Source: 13-2-20CM-66-19 sp963760225 (lineage in GTDB: Bacteria; Pseudomonadota; Gammaproteobacteria; Steroidobacterales; Steroidobacteraceae). Taken from it: a stretch of DNA of 64,000 nt. A program made the translations under genes and the position numbers. Location: NCBI GenBank assembly GCA_963760225.1, contig CAVXCD010000002.1, forward strand, positions 682,001 to 746,000. The letters run 5' to 3'. Shown here in pieces: positions 1 through 8,013 of the stretch (positions within the stretch are counted from its first letter, which is position 1; each line of letters starts with the position of its first letter). The notes below the pieces were generated by a model. That model searched no databases. It had not been told where the DNA came from and worked only from the letters and a program-made list of their open reading frames with translations.

Positions 1-1795
1 GGTCGGCCCGGACGGAGAGCCCACGCCCGAGCGCGCCGCGCCGATTGCCGCGGACGCCCGCCCCGGCAAAGACGGCAGGACCCAAGCCAAGCTGAAACTC
101 ATCGCCGGCATGCTCGGCGTCGGTTTCGACGCCCTGAAACAGCGCGAACACCAGCGGCACGTGCAGCGCCTGATCGCCATCACCGCGGTTTCGCTGATCG
201 CGATGCTGATCACCACGGGACTTGCGATCGATGCGCTGATCGCCCGCAGGAGCGCCGTGGTGGCGCGCCAGGCCGCCGAACGCCGGCAGAAGCAGGCTGA
301 GGACCTAGTCGAGTTCATGCTCGGGGATCTGAACGACAAATTAGGTCAGGTGCAGCGACTCGATATCCTTGAAGCGGCCGATAACCAGGCGATGAAGTAC
401 TTTGAGTCGCTGCCCACCACCGATGTCACCGATCAGGTTCTGGCGCTACGCGCCAAGGCCTTGGAGCAGATCGGCAGTATTCGCACCTCTCAGGGCAAAC
501 TCCCGGCGGCGCTGGAATCGTATCGGGCCGCCGCAGCGCTGACCCACGAGCTCGCCGAGCGCGCGCCGGCGGATTCGGCGCGCCAGGTTGCCTATGCCAA
601 TAGCTTCAACTGGATCGGTAACGCTTACTGGTACCAGGGAGATTTGGACCAGTCCCTGCTGAACTTCCAACGAGCAATCGAATTATTAGAGAAGGAAGCC
701 GCCGGCACGCCGCAGGATGCGGACCTGGCCGCCAGTTTCGCTTCCGCACGCACCAATGCGGGGCGGGTTTTCGAGGCGCGGGGCGAATTTGCACAGGCCA
801 AAACGCTGTACGGACTCGTACAACAAACCTTCGAGGCGCTGGGGACACGTGAACCGAAGAATGTGCGCTGGCAATCGGAGCTCGGCTACGCCTACGACAA
901 TCTCGGCAAGGTGGCGCTCGAACAAGGTCAGCTCGTCCAGGCTGTCGCGGCGTATCGCGACGATCAACGCATCAAGGCCGCACTGGCTGCGCAGGATCCG
1001 AAGAACTACGACGCGCAGGAAGACCTACTGATCGCCGATGCGATCCTGGGGCGCACGCTGGCGCTGTGCGGGGCGAGTGATGTGTCGATACATTACGCCC
1101 GCGATGCCGTGAGTCTTTCCAAGGAGCTCGTCACGTTCGACGCCACGCACGCCTTCTGGCGGGAGGATCTTGGGTACTACAGTCAATTGCTCGGCGGAAT
1201 GTTGCGTCAGAGCGGTCAGCTCGATGAGGCGGCCCGACTGGATGACGAGGCGGTGCGGCTATTGGATGAGCTCGTGACAACGGACAAGACCAATGCCCGC
1301 TGGCGACGAGAGTTGGCGACGGCCCAGGTTGAGGCCGCTCGTGTGCAGATCGCGCGAGGTGATTACGCCGCCGCGGAGCGTCAGCTCGTCAGCGCAGTCG
1401 CTGCGATCAAGGCTGGCCGTACGACCACGCCCAGTGACATGAACCTGATTCTGCTGAGTGCAGAGGCGGATATCGTTGCCGGGCGGATTGCGGCAGAGCG
1501 AAAGGATGCGATCGCTGCCCGTGATCACTGGATGCGGGCGCGAGAGACCCTCACCCCCATTGCGGGAAGGGGTGACGATCCGAACATCCTCGCTGCCTGG
1601 GCCAGCGCCTTGTTACTGCTCGATGATGTGACCGCGGCGCGCCCCGTCGTCCAGAAGCTGGGAGCCATGGGATACAGTACTCGGGATTTCGCGGTGCTCC
1701 TCGCAGCGAAAAAAGTGCCGTACGCGGTCAATGCGGACGTTGTGCAGCGCATTAGCCATGCGTTGACTTTAGAGGCACATCGCCAGGTCGAGTAA
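1..1795 (+). CDS. Membrane-anchored TPR-repeat protein, C-terminal part (probable TIR-TM-TPR protein), truncated by window edge
   Basis: The frame is open from the first bases of the window, so the true N-terminus lies to the left; the first internal ATG is at 110. The visible part has a linker with the motif GVGFDALKQRE and one hydrophobic transmembrane helix encoded at about 165-240. A charged stretch (AERRQKQAEDLVEFMLGDL) follows, then about 480 residues of helical TPR-like repeats (for example WIGNAYWYQGDLDQSLLNFQ and AYDNLGKVALEQGQLVQAV). This linker-TM-TPR arrangement is one I associate with bacterial TIR-domain proteins that carry C-terminal TPRs, so a TIR domain upstream is likely but not visible. 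The role would be cytoplasmic sensing with TPRs as protein-binding repeats. A small gene follows 69 nt downstream. TPR identity is confident; the TIR call is inference. Confidence 0.7.
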   Translation, partial: VGPDGEPTPERAAPIAADARPGKDGRTQAKLKLIAGMLGVGFDALKQREHQRHVQRLIAITAVSLIAMLITTGLAIDALIARRSAVVARQAAERRQKQAEDLVEFMLGDLNDKLGQVQRLDILEAADNQAMKYFESLPTTDVTDQVLALRAKALEQIGSIRTSQGKLPAALESYRAAAALTHELAERAPADSARQVAYANSFNWIGNAYWYQGDLDQSLLNFQRAIELLEKEAAGTPQDADLAASFASARTNAGRVFEARGEFAQAKTLYGLVQQTFEALGTREPKNVRWQSELGYAYDNLGKVALEQGQLVQAVAAYRDDQRIKAALAAQDPKNYDAQEDLLIADAILGRTLALCGASDVSIHYARDAVSLSKELVTFDATHAFWREDLGYYSQLLGGMLRQSGQLDEAARLDDEAVRLLDELVTTDKTNARWRRELATAQVEAARVQIARGDYAAAERQLVSAVAAIKAGRTTTPSDMNLILLSAEADIVAGRIAAERKDAIAARDHWMRARETLTPIAGRGDDPNILAAWASALLLLDDVTAARPVVQKLGAMGYSTRDFAVLLAAKKVPYAVNADVVQRISHALTLEAHRQVE

Positions 1796-1864
1796 GCTTG
1801 TTCCGGTAAGGCGATGCGGTACGCCAGCTGTCCCAACCGTAGTTTCAACAGCAAGGAGATACAA

Positions 1865-2203
1865 ATGCCCAACCCAAATACAGTGGAGGTCACGCTCGAC
1901 ACAAGCGTACCGCCAACGTTTTCCTTTAACCCCCCCATACTGCCAATTCCCTCAGGCAAGACAACGATCAGTTGGGTGCACGGGCACGGTGGCGCAAGTT
2001 TTGTCTTCGCTGCACTAGCGGTTGACCACAAGAATCCTTTCTGCAACGTCGTGGTCAAGGATACGGTGATGACCGCCGACGATGACAACCAGCATCGCGA
2101 GGATCACAAATACAGCGTTTTGGTTTGCATCAATCATAAATACTACAGTTCCAAGGAGAACATCACGACCCATCCGGGCGGCCCTACCATCAGGAACAAT
2201 TGA
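1865..2203 (+). CDS. Small hypothetical protein (112 aa)
   Basis: I do not recognise this protein. The start is set by a clear Shine-Dalgarno sequence (AAGGAG at about 1853-1858) ahead of ATG 1865; an in-frame ATG at 1814 lacks one. There is no signal peptide or transmembrane segment. The N-terminal half looks beta-rich (VEVTLDTSVPPTFSFNPP), and the C-terminal half is polar, with two Cys and several His/Asp/Lys residues (for example ADDDNQHREDHKYSV). It follows the TPR protein on the same strand and may be co-transcribed, which hints at a partner or accessory role. GC content is lower than in its neighbours. A real gene is likely because of the ribosome-binding site; the function is unknown. 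Confidence 0.6.
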   Translation: MPNPNTVEVTLDTSVPPTFSFNPPILPIPSGKTTISWVHGHGGASFVFAALAVDHKNPFCNVVVKDTVMTADDDNQHREDHKYSVLVCINHKYYSSKENITTHPGGPTIRNN

Positions 2204-2462
2204 TTGCCGCGCGAAGCGGCGCAGGAACACGTGACAGTGACCCGTTGAGACGGACGCTTCAAGCGCTTCGTAGTCCGGTCCGTCGCGCTCCTTCCCGCCG
2301 CGGCGCTGCGACTACCGCGATTCATTCCGGCGTAGCGCGCTACGCGCGGAGCCAGCCCTAGGCAGCTGCTAGTGAGTCCCAGGCCGGGGCACGAACCCAA
2401 CATTCGCGCCCCGGACTTCTTCGAGTTATCGATGCCTCATGTGATGGTAGCGCGCCGAGCCG

Positions 2463-3047
2463 TCAATAAACGTCGAGCGTGGGCGGCGCGATACTCGTGG
2501 ACTGGGCATACGAGAACAGCCAGCGGCCATGGACTTTCTTGGCCCGGCCGGTGCCGGGCATTCCGGGAAGACCGATGGTGACGTTGGAAATGAGCTTGTC
2601 GTTATTATTGACGTCCAGATAAATGCATTGGAAGTAGATGTCGGCGTTACGGCGATCAAGCACCTTGATGGCTTCCGTAAAGATCGGCGTCAGCGACACG
2701 TAGTCGTGACCCAACACGAAGGCCGGGGCGTGATTTGCGTAAAGATCGCACAAGGTCATCGCTCCAAGGTCGCAGCTGGCCGTGCCGGGTGTGCCCTTGC
2801 CGCTGTACGTCGCCCCCGTCGACGTTACGAAAGTACCGTCCTCTGTCCAGAGCGCAAGTACCGCTTCGAGGTGCGCCAGCTTCGTGGCCGGGTCGGTTCC
2901 TGCGTGCGACACGGCCTGGTGGAAGGCGACGTGTAGGTCTTTTAGCGCGACGATATCGCGGGCATGCGAATCATCATCTGCGAAGGCGACCACTGATCCC
3001 GCGATCATGGCCACGGCGGCCAGGCTGCTTGTGAGTTTCAGTTTCAT
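2463..3047 (-). CDS. Exported SnoaL/NTF2-like domain protein
   Basis: This is a 194-aa protein with a Sec signal peptide (residues 1-23, cleavage after VAFA). The mature part has the usual SnoaL-like layout: an N-terminal helix (ALKDLHVAFHQAVSHAGTD), then LAHLEAVLALWTEDGTFVT, where W-x-x-D-x-x-F is the typical start of the cone-shaped fold, and a C-terminal strand GRWLFSYAQ. SnoaL/NTF2 proteins range from small-molecule isomerases to ligand-binding proteins. Catalytic residues cannot be assigned here, so the substrate is unknown; location is probably periplasmic. It stands alone, with hipA next to it on the same strand about 460 nt upstream. The NTF2-like fold is a family-level call from motif pattern. 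Confidence 0.65.
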   Translation of the reverse strand: MKLKLTSSLAAVAMIAGSVVAFADDDSHARDIVALKDLHVAFHQAVSHAGTDPATKLAHLEAVLALWTEDGTFVTSTGATYSGKGTPGTASCDLGAMTLCDLYANHAPAFVLGHDYVSLTPIFTEAIKVLDRRNADIYFQCIYLDVNNNDKLISNVTIGLPGMPGTGRAKKVHGRWLFSYAQSTSIAPPTLDVY

Positions 3048-3504
3048 GGGATTTTCCCTCTTGAGTGACGGTTCGGGGCTGCACTCTGAGAGTCGACTTG
3101 GTTTTCGGCGTCTGGATTTCAGAATGGCGGCCCCCGTTGCCCCAGTCAGAAATCGACATCGTTCCGCCCGAAATCTGCCGGGGTGATGAGAGATGCTGGA
3201 TATATCCCCCTGTCAGCGCCTCTTTTTGCACGATCTATCGATCACCGACAGATCTTATGAGCACTGTACGTTACAGATTTTAACATAGTACAAGCACCAT
3301 GCGGCGCGGCGCGCACGAGTGTCATACGGCTGGCAGACAGTTAGGCGACTCGGCGCACTGCAACATGGCTCGCCGCCCGTGCTTGACTAGTGAAACCCTG
3401 GGAGCGCCCAACGTGCGCTCGACGCGAAGGCGCACGATCGCGCTCGAGTCCAGGAGCGCGGAGATTTCGGTCGCCTTGGCGAGTTTTTGGAGGTTGGCTC
3501 CGCT
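3048..3504. other. Intergenic region, no gene recognised
   Basis: This lies between the start of the SnoaL-like gene and the end of hipA, both on the minus strand. Short frames here are shadows. The stretch 3220-3300 is AT-richer than the surroundings and contains a short inverted repeat, CTGTA-CGT-TACAG, at 3264-3276. It may hold the promoter of the SnoaL-like gene, but no convincing -35/-10 pair was found. Confidence 0.4.
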
Positions 3505-4866
3505 CTACCCTCGCGAGAGGGTTTGTACGAAGCGGCGCACCTGGGCGCGGACGCCGTTGCCGATCGTGGCGTAGACGCGCTCGGGGAAGGCGCGCGGCAG
3601 GTGCTTCTCGAGGCGATCGAAAGCTGCCGGCGCGGACTCGACGAATCCTTGCATGCGATTCCAGAGGCCAGGAACACCGGTTCGTTCGGCGAGCTCGTGC
3701 CAGTGGCGGCCGGTGATCTCGTTCAGGCGGTAATGGGCCCGCCGGCCGCGCAGCGACATGGCGAGCTTCGCTTTCTCAGCAGCAAGCTGATTCTTACCGT
3801 GTCCGATGATGGGCCACGCGGACAGGACGTCATAGAGCGGCGTCAGGTGGTAGGTGCCGCCGGCCTCCTGGTGCAAAGAGAAGTTCTTGCCGTGTCCGTC
3901 CGTGGCGGCAAGGAGCCAGAAGGCCAGTTGCGCGAGCACGAAGGTGGTCTGATCCTGCGCGGGGTGCTCGCTGTTGGCCAGCAGCGCGAGCGCATCCGAA
4001 ATCGAGGGTCCGCCGTCCGCCTCGTAGCGCAGCGTGTGTGGCAACCCCATCGCCTGGCAGAGGTCTTCTTGCGGCAGACGTGCGATCCAGGTGCCCTTGG
4101 ACGGTCTGAAGCTCTTTTTATGGACTTCAAGCGGATCCACGCCGATCCAGCGCCGGTCGAAGCGCGTCACGACGAGGGCCCGCTGCGCGCCGAAGCGTGC
4201 GATGGCGGCATCGGCCACCGGCAACTCGAGCTCGCGCAATACTTGGGCGCACAGCCATTCGTTCTCGACCGAATCGGAGAAGTCCCCGCGGAAGCCGCCG
4301 ATCATGCCGAGCGGAAGCTTGAGGATGTGGGTAGTTGGCGTGGCATGATGCGGCCGAAACCACTTCCCCGCCATGTGCAGCAGCGCCGTCTTTTCCTGGG
4401 CGCCGGCGAGAGAGATGCGAAAGTCATCCTGCTCCTCATCGGTAAGGGATGTGGTCACCGTCACATCGTGCAGTGCCTGCTCGATCTCAGCCTCCGTGAG
4501 CGGCGCCGCGTCGATGTGATCAAACCCCAGGGGCTCAAGGTTCGGTGGCAGGAGCTGTACTGCGCCAACGCAGTCGCGTCCGATCGCCATGAGCAGATCG
4601 AATGCATCCGCGGAGCGGGTTTTGAAGCGGGTGCGGATGCGGCTGCGGATGGCGGGGCTGTCCGGCAGGAGGTTGTCGAAGTAATACTCAACCGTGGGCC
4701 CGCGCACCTCGCGGTCCGCGGTTAGCGGCAGTGACAGCGAGAGCGCCCTCCCGCGGAGAGCATTAGTCCAGGATTCCTCATAGCGAAAGAACGGTGTACG
4801 CCCGCCCCGGAGCGTCCCCCACTCCCCTACCCGCTCTCCGTTCATCCAGACGATGAGGGAAGGCAC
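3505..4866 (-). CDS. hipA: HipA-family serine/threonine kinase toxin
   Basis: This is a 453-aa HipA-type kinase, the toxin of a type II toxin-antitoxin pair; in E. coli it phosphorylates glutamyl-tRNA synthetase and causes persistence. The N-terminal subdomain has FDNLLPDSPAIR at about 63-74. The glycine-rich nucleotide/autophosphorylation loop is ISLAGAQEKT at 151-160. The catalytic loop is DGHGKN at 323-328, with the catalytic Asp at 323, and the metal-binding Asp lies in LTPLYD at 341-346. All key residues are present and the length is normal, so the kinase should be active. Translation starts at GTG 4866, only 8 nt after the hipB stop, so the two are co-transcribed and probably controlled by the palindromic operator at 5151-5166. 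The target protein in this organism cannot be told from sequence. Confidence 0.93.
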   Translation of the reverse strand: MPSLIVWMNGERVGEWGTLRGGRTPFFRYEESWTNALRGRALSLSLPLTADREVRGPTVEYYFDNLLPDSPAIRSRIRTRFKTRSADAFDLLMAIGRDCVGAVQLLPPNLEPLGFDHIDAAPLTEAEIEQALHDVTVTTSLTDEEQDDFRISLAGAQEKTALLHMAGKWFRPHHATPTTHILKLPLGMIGGFRGDFSDSVENEWLCAQVLRELELPVADAAIARFGAQRALVVTRFDRRWIGVDPLEVHKKSFRPSKGTWIARLPQEDLCQAMGLPHTLRYEADGGPSISDALALLANSEHPAQDQTTFVLAQLAFWLLAATDGHGKNFSLHQEAGGTYHLTPLYDVLSAWPIIGHGKNQLAAEKAKLAMSLRGRRAHYRLNEITGRHWHELAERTGVPGLWNRMQGFVESAPAAFDRLEKHLPRAFPERVYATIGNGVRAQVRRFVQTLSRG

Positions 4867-4874
4867 AGGCGGCG

Positions 4875-5156
4875 CTACCAGGTCGTCGGACGCTTGCGTA
4901 CGTTGGCTGGCGGCTTGTCGTTCTTCGGCTCAAGCAGCACGCGCACCTGCAATGCGGCGAGAATTTTGAGCAGCTGCCCGACGGAGACGCGGCTGGGATC
5001 GCGCTCGATCTTCGCGATGCGGGTCTGGTCGAGTCCGGTCAGCGCACCGAGCGCGGCCTGGGTGAGCCCGCGCGCCTTGCGGAAGGAACGCAGGTGGTTC
5101 GACAGCTGGGCGGCGGTCTGGAGCAGCAAGGGTTTCACGCCTGGCAGTATATGCAT
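4875..5156 (-). CDS. hipB: HipB-family HTH antitoxin/autorepressor
   Basis: This small XRE/Cro-type DNA-binding protein carries one helix-turn-helix (residues about 20-75, RKARGLTQAALGALTGLDQT then RIAKIERDPS). It is the expected antitoxin of the downstream hipA, binding the kinase and repressing its own operon. The ATG at 5156 gives 93 aa, but it lies inside a perfect palindrome and upstream of a good -10 box (TATACT, 5151-5146). The predicted transcript would begin near 5139, so the real start may be the in-frame GTG at 5138 (87 aa) on a leaderless or near-leaderless mRNA. The C-terminal tail (EPKNDKPPANVRKRPTTW) is basic and disordered-looking, as in other HipB proteins. Confidence 0.88.
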   Translation of the reverse strand: MHILPGVKPLLLQTAAQLSNHLRSFRKARGLTQAALGALTGLDQTRIAKIERDPSRVSVGQLLKILAALQVRVLLEPKNDKPPANVRKRPTTW

Positions 5157-5181
5157 TTAAATGCATAAATGCAATTAATGC
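5146..5181 (-). promoter_or_regulatory. hipBA promoter with overlapping palindromic operator
   Basis: Read on the minus strand there is a -35-like TTGCAT (5174-5169), a 17-nt spacer and a -10 TATACT (5151-5146). A perfect 16-bp palindrome, ATGCATTTAAATGCAT (5151-5166), fills the spacer and touches the -10. A second, imperfect inverted repeat, gcaattaatgc (5171-5181), overlaps the -35. The arrangement fits autorepression by HipB, which would block RNA polymerase directly. The AT-rich palindrome stands out in this GC-rich sequence. Confidence 0.75.
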
Positions 5182-5497
5182 CTTAACGGGCATAGTTGGG
5201 TTACATGCCGTATTAAGCATAAGCTGCGAAACGCCCCGGCCGTCGCGGCCGCGCCCGGGCGCCGGATCCTTAGCACCGCACGCTGGTTCGCGGGTCCCCT
5301 GACCGGCGTGCCGCAGGTAGGCGCCGTGCATCAACCGGCAAAGCTCTTAACCCGCACCACCACCCGCACCAACGGCCCACCCCTGCTGTCGGGCGCAGTG
5401 GGCTTCGGAATAACGCAACGGTACCGTTGCGTTTCTATAGCAGGACGAGTACCGTCCGCGAGTGCGTCGGGTCACACGCGATTAGAAGGAGAAAGCC
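5157..5497. other. Divergent intergenic region between hipB and the Pro/Tyr-rich protein gene
   Basis: It holds the hipBA control region at its left end and a perfect 22-bp palindrome at 5412-5433 near its right end (each listed separately). Nothing gene-like was found in 5185-5400. Confidence 0.6.
5412..5433. promoter_or_regulatory. Perfect 22-bp palindrome, probable TetR-family operator
   Basis: The left arm AACGCAACGGT is followed without spacer by its exact reverse complement. The core ACGGTACCGT has the form of many TetR/AcrR operators. It lies 64 nt before the Pro/Tyr-rich exported protein, whose gene overlaps a TetR-family regulator, so autoregulation of this pair is the simplest reading. 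A TATAG element follows at 5436-5440. Confidence 0.7.
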
Positions 5498-5971
5498 ATG
5501 CCCGCACTCAAGCAGACGGTTTTTGCCGCGGCCGCTACTGCGGCGCTCCTGTGTCTGCCGATCACGCCAGCCGCTGCCGCCGGCCCTCTCCTCTTCGCCC
5601 CATGGGCATTGGCGCACGTCATCGGTGCCGGGGTGAGGCTTGCCACCCTGCCGCTGGCCCTGGCCTCGTCAGCGGCCTCCGCTGGGCAACCCCCAGCGCC
5701 CTACGCAGCGAGCCCCGGTTACTACGGCGCGCCGCCCGGCTACTATGCGCCGCCCAATTATTACGCACGGCCCCCGGCGTATTACGGGCCGCCCGCGGGG
5801 TATTACCCTCCGCCATCGGCTTACTACCGGCCCGCGCCCGCGTATGCTTCCCCGCTACCGCGGTACTACGCGCAGCCGCGTGGTTACTATCCGCCGCGCA
5901 CGTCGTACTCTGGCTCCTATGGTGCGCAGGTCTTCTCTCGATCGGGCGGTTTCGCCTATCGGCGCCGGTAA
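5498..5971 (+). CDS. Exported proline/tyrosine-rich repeat protein
   Basis: This is a 157-aa secreted protein. It starts at ATG 5498 behind a strong ribosome-binding site (AGAAGGAGA). A signal peptide (residues 1-27) is followed by a hydrophobic stretch (APWALAHVIGAGVRLATLPLAL), then a low-complexity region of irregular PGYYxPP/AYYGPP repeats rich in Pro, Tyr, Ala and Gly up to the Arg-rich C-terminus. Such Tyr/Pro-rich tails are typical of cell-envelope or matrix proteins; no enzyme domain is visible. Its 3' end overlaps the next gene (TetR regulator), and the 22-bp palindrome upstream suggests that this regulator controls it. Function unknown. Confidence 0.75.
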   Translation: MPALKQTVFAAAATAALLCLPITPAAAAGPLLFAPWALAHVIGAGVRLATLPLALASSAASAGQPPAPYAASPGYYGAPPGYYAPPNYYARPPAYYGPPAGYYPPPSAYYRPAPAYASPLPRYYAQPRGYYPPRTSYSGSYGAQVFSRSGGFAYRRR

Positions 5972-6653
5972 AAATCCGCGCCGCTCGCCTACTCGCAAGA
6001 CACGTCATGGCGGAAGGCCGTCGCAGGCTGCCGCCCTTAAGCTGCGCGATCGGATCTTAGAAGTCGCGACCGAGCTGTTCCTGACGGAGGGCTACGGATC
6101 GACATCGATCGAAGCGGTGGCCGGGCGCGCTCGCATCTCGAAGCGTACGTTCTATCACCGCTTCCCCGACAAGGCGGCGCTATTCGCCGCGGTCGTCCAT
6201 CGAATCATCGAGCAGATTCGTCCGCCTCCTGGAGTGCCCCTGCTTGAAGGCGCGACGTTGCAGGAGATCCTGCGCCGCCTCGCCGGACTCATTCTGCACG
6301 CGGCGCTCTCGCCTCAAGCGATCGCACTGCACCGCCTCGTCACGGCCGAGTCAGTGCGCTTTCCCAATCTGGTTCGCGCGGTCTACGACGAAGGTTGGGC
6401 TCAGGAGGCGACGACGTTGATTGGCGACCTGCTCGCGCGCGAGCTTCGAGATCCGCGTCTGACCCTCGAGCTGCGAAGCTTTGCAGCCACGCAGTTTCTG
6501 CATATGGTCGTTGCTCTGCCGCAGCGTCGCATCATGGGGCTGGGAGTACCCATGACGCCGAGCGAGCTCGACGCGTGGGCTGAGGACGCCGTCAATCTAT
6601 TTCTCAACGGTTGCCGAGGATTGTCCGGCGTGTCTTCGCGTCACCGACGATGA
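5919..6653 (+). CDS. TetR/AcrR-family transcriptional regulator
   Basis: This DNA-binding repressor of about 244 aa has the TetR helix-turn-helix near residues 40-90 (ILEVATELFLTEGYGSTSIE, then ARISKRTFYHRFPDKAALF). A helical ligand/dimerisation domain follows, with the AefR-like ending (FPNLVRAVYDEGW ... AVNLFLNGCRG). The frame is open far upstream. I chose ATG 5919 (GTG 5922 is equally possible), which makes the gene overlap the Pro/Tyr-rich gene by 53 nt in another frame. No good ribosome-binding site is visible, so translational coupling is likely. The ligand is unknown; the palindrome at 5412-5433 is the probable operator. Confidence 0.88.
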   Translation: MVRRSSLDRAVSPIGAGKNPRRSPTRKTRHGGRPSQAAALKLRDRILEVATELFLTEGYGSTSIEAVAGRARISKRTFYHRFPDKAALFAAVVHRIIEQIRPPPGVPLLEGATLQEILRRLAGLILHAALSPQAIALHRLVTAESVRFPNLVRAVYDEGWAQEATTLIGDLLARELRDPRLTLELRSFAATQFLHMVVALPQRRIMGLGVPMTPSELDAWAEDAVNLFLNGCRGLSGVSSRHRR

Positions 6654-6675
6654 TTTGATCGGTCGGCGGCCTGCA

Positions 6676-6712
6676 GCAGAACACCCCGTGGTTACCCCTC
6701 AGGGTGTTCTGC
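6676..6712 (-). terminator. Hairpin at the convergent ends of tetR and the YXWGXW gene
   Basis: GCAGAACACCC (6676-6686) and its exact reverse complement (6702-6712) form an 11-bp stem with a 15-nt loop. It overlaps the last codons and stop of the minus-strand gene. There is no clear T-tract, so it may act as a bidirectional stem or mRNA-stabilising structure. Confidence 0.45.
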
Positions 6713-7834
6713 GCCCTCGGGCTTGCGTTCCTCCGGTGCGGGCTTGTGTTCTTCCGGTGCGGGCTTGTGTTCTGCCACGGGCGCGGGCTTGTGTTCGGCC
6801 ACCGGCGCGGGCTTGTGTTCGGCCACCGGCGCGGGCTTGTGTTCGGCCACCGGCGCGGGCTTGTGTTCGGCCACCGGCGCGGGCTTGTGTTCGGCCACCG
6901 GCGCGGGCTTGTGTTCGGCCACCGGCGCGGGCTTGTGTTCGGCCACCGGCGCGGGCTTGTGTTCGGCCACTGGCGCGGGCTTGTGTTCGGCCACCGGCGC
7001 GGGCTTGTGTTCGGCCACCGGCGCGGGCTTGTGTTCGGCCACTGGCGCGGGCTTGTGTTCTGCCACCGGCGCGGGCTTGTGTTCGGCCACCGGCGCGCTG
7101 ACCTTACCGCCAACCTTCGCTGCGACTACCCCGGGGCCGGAGAACACGCCCGGTTTTTGCGTCGCAGCGATCGGCGGCTTGCCGTGGTTCGCACTGGCGC
7201 GTAACGCGGGATCGCTGCGGGCGGCTTGGACCTGCTGGTTCTGGGCCGATGTGGGGGGAAGGTGCTGCGCGTGCGCGGCGGCCAACTCGCCTGGGGTCGG
7301 TTGAGCTTGAACGCCGCCACTACCGCCGTTGTAGCTCACTCGAGTGACGGTGACGTTGTTGATGACCGTCTTGTTGTAGACATTGGTGATATTCGTCGTG
7401 CCGACATTCACCACCGAGCGGTTATAGAAGAGTTGTCCGCCCTGCCAGTAGCCGCCTTCAAAGCCGACGCCGCCGTACCCGTAGCCGTAATTCACGCCAC
7501 CATAGAAGCCCATCTGGCGGCCCCAGTAACCCTGATTCCATACAAAGGCGCCACCATTGCTGCCCCAATACCCAGGAGTCCAAAGGAATCCCGCCTGCGG
7601 AACGAGGACCCACGTGCCCGGCACCCAGTAATAATCCTGTATGTCATCACCCCAGGCCCAGTAGCCCGGTGTCCAGAGGTAGCCGACAGCAGGAATCGGC
7701 GGCTGTTCATAAACCGGCAGCTCCGGGGGCGCTAGATTTACTGAAATATTGATTCCCACTTGCGCCATGCTCATGGCGGGTAGGGTCAATAACAGCAAAG
7801 TCGGTAGCACCGAGATGCGCCAGTTCTTGAACAT
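6692..7834 (-). CDS. YXWGXW-repeat exported protein with long PVAEHKPA tandem-repeat tail
   Basis: This is a 380-aa secreted protein. A signal peptide (1-24, ending SMAQ) precedes three YLWTPGYW-type aromatic repeats, the YXWGXW signature, at about 50-110. A Gly/Tyr/Asn-rich segment follows (YGYGYGGVGFEGG, then TNITNVYNKTVINNVTVT). The last third is a nearly perfect array of fourteen octapeptides (PVAEHKPA), ending in APEEHKPAPEERKPEG. YXWGXW proteins occur in Proteobacteria as envelope or stress-associated proteins of unknown biochemical role. The charged, His- and Pro-rich tail may span the periplasm or bind metal (inference). The array is encoded by 24-bp DNA repeats and could change length between strains. 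Confidence 0.85.
   Translation of the reverse strand: MFKNWRISVLPTLLLLTLPAMSMAQVGINISVNLAPPELPVYEQPPIPAVGYLWTPGYWAWGDDIQDYYWVPGTWVLVPQAGFLWTPGYWGSNGGAFVWNQGYWGRQMGFYGGVNYGYGYGGVGFEGGYWQGGQLFYNRSVVNVGTTNITNVYNKTVINNVTVTRVSYNGGSGGVQAQPTPGELAAAHAQHLPPTSAQNQQVQAARSDPALRASANHGKPPIAATQKPGVFSGPGVVAAKVGGKVSAPVAEHKPAPVAEHKPAPVAEHKPAPVAEHKPAPVAEHKPAPVAEHKPAPVAEHKPAPVAEHKPAPVAEHKPAPVAEHKPAPVAEHKPAPVAEHKPAPVAEHKPAPVAEHKPAPEEHKPAPEERKPEGAEHPEG
6764..7099. repeat. 24-bp tandem repeat, 14 copies
   Basis: The unit gcgcgggcttgtgttcggcc plus accg repeats every 24 bp with only isolated substitutions (accg/actg, cggcc/ctgcc). Fourteen copies of the GTGTTC[G/T]GCCAC core can be counted. The unit length is a multiple of three, so copy-number change keeps the YXWGXW protein in frame. 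It also creates long spurious open frames on the opposite strand. Confidence 0.95.
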
Positions 7835-8013
7835 GATGTTAGCTCCGAGGACTGCGCACTGGGTCGCGCTCCTGGAGGTTAAGCGACTCGCAAGTCGCCC
7901 TCCGTTCGATATCGTACATAGCGATAGCGCTCGGGCACTAAGTTAAGCCCCCTTAAAGCCGCGCCTCGCTCGAGGATCACTGGCGAAAACGCTCCGGATA
8001 AGGGGAACCCGTC

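Noticed and set aside
3264..3276. CTGTA-CGT-TACAG considered as a LexA (SOS) box
   Set aside because: LexA boxes of the gammaproteobacterial type need CTGT-N8-ACAG; here the spacing is N5 and no SOS gene adjoins.
3487..4725. 412-codon plus-strand frame opposite hipA
   Set aside because: It is a GC-frame shadow; the minus frame carries all HipA catalytic motifs.
6604..7304. Several long open frames on both strands over the 24-bp repeat
   Set aside because: Any frame lacking a stop in a 24-bp unit stays open through 14 copies. Only the minus frame with signal peptide and YXWGXW motifs is a gene.
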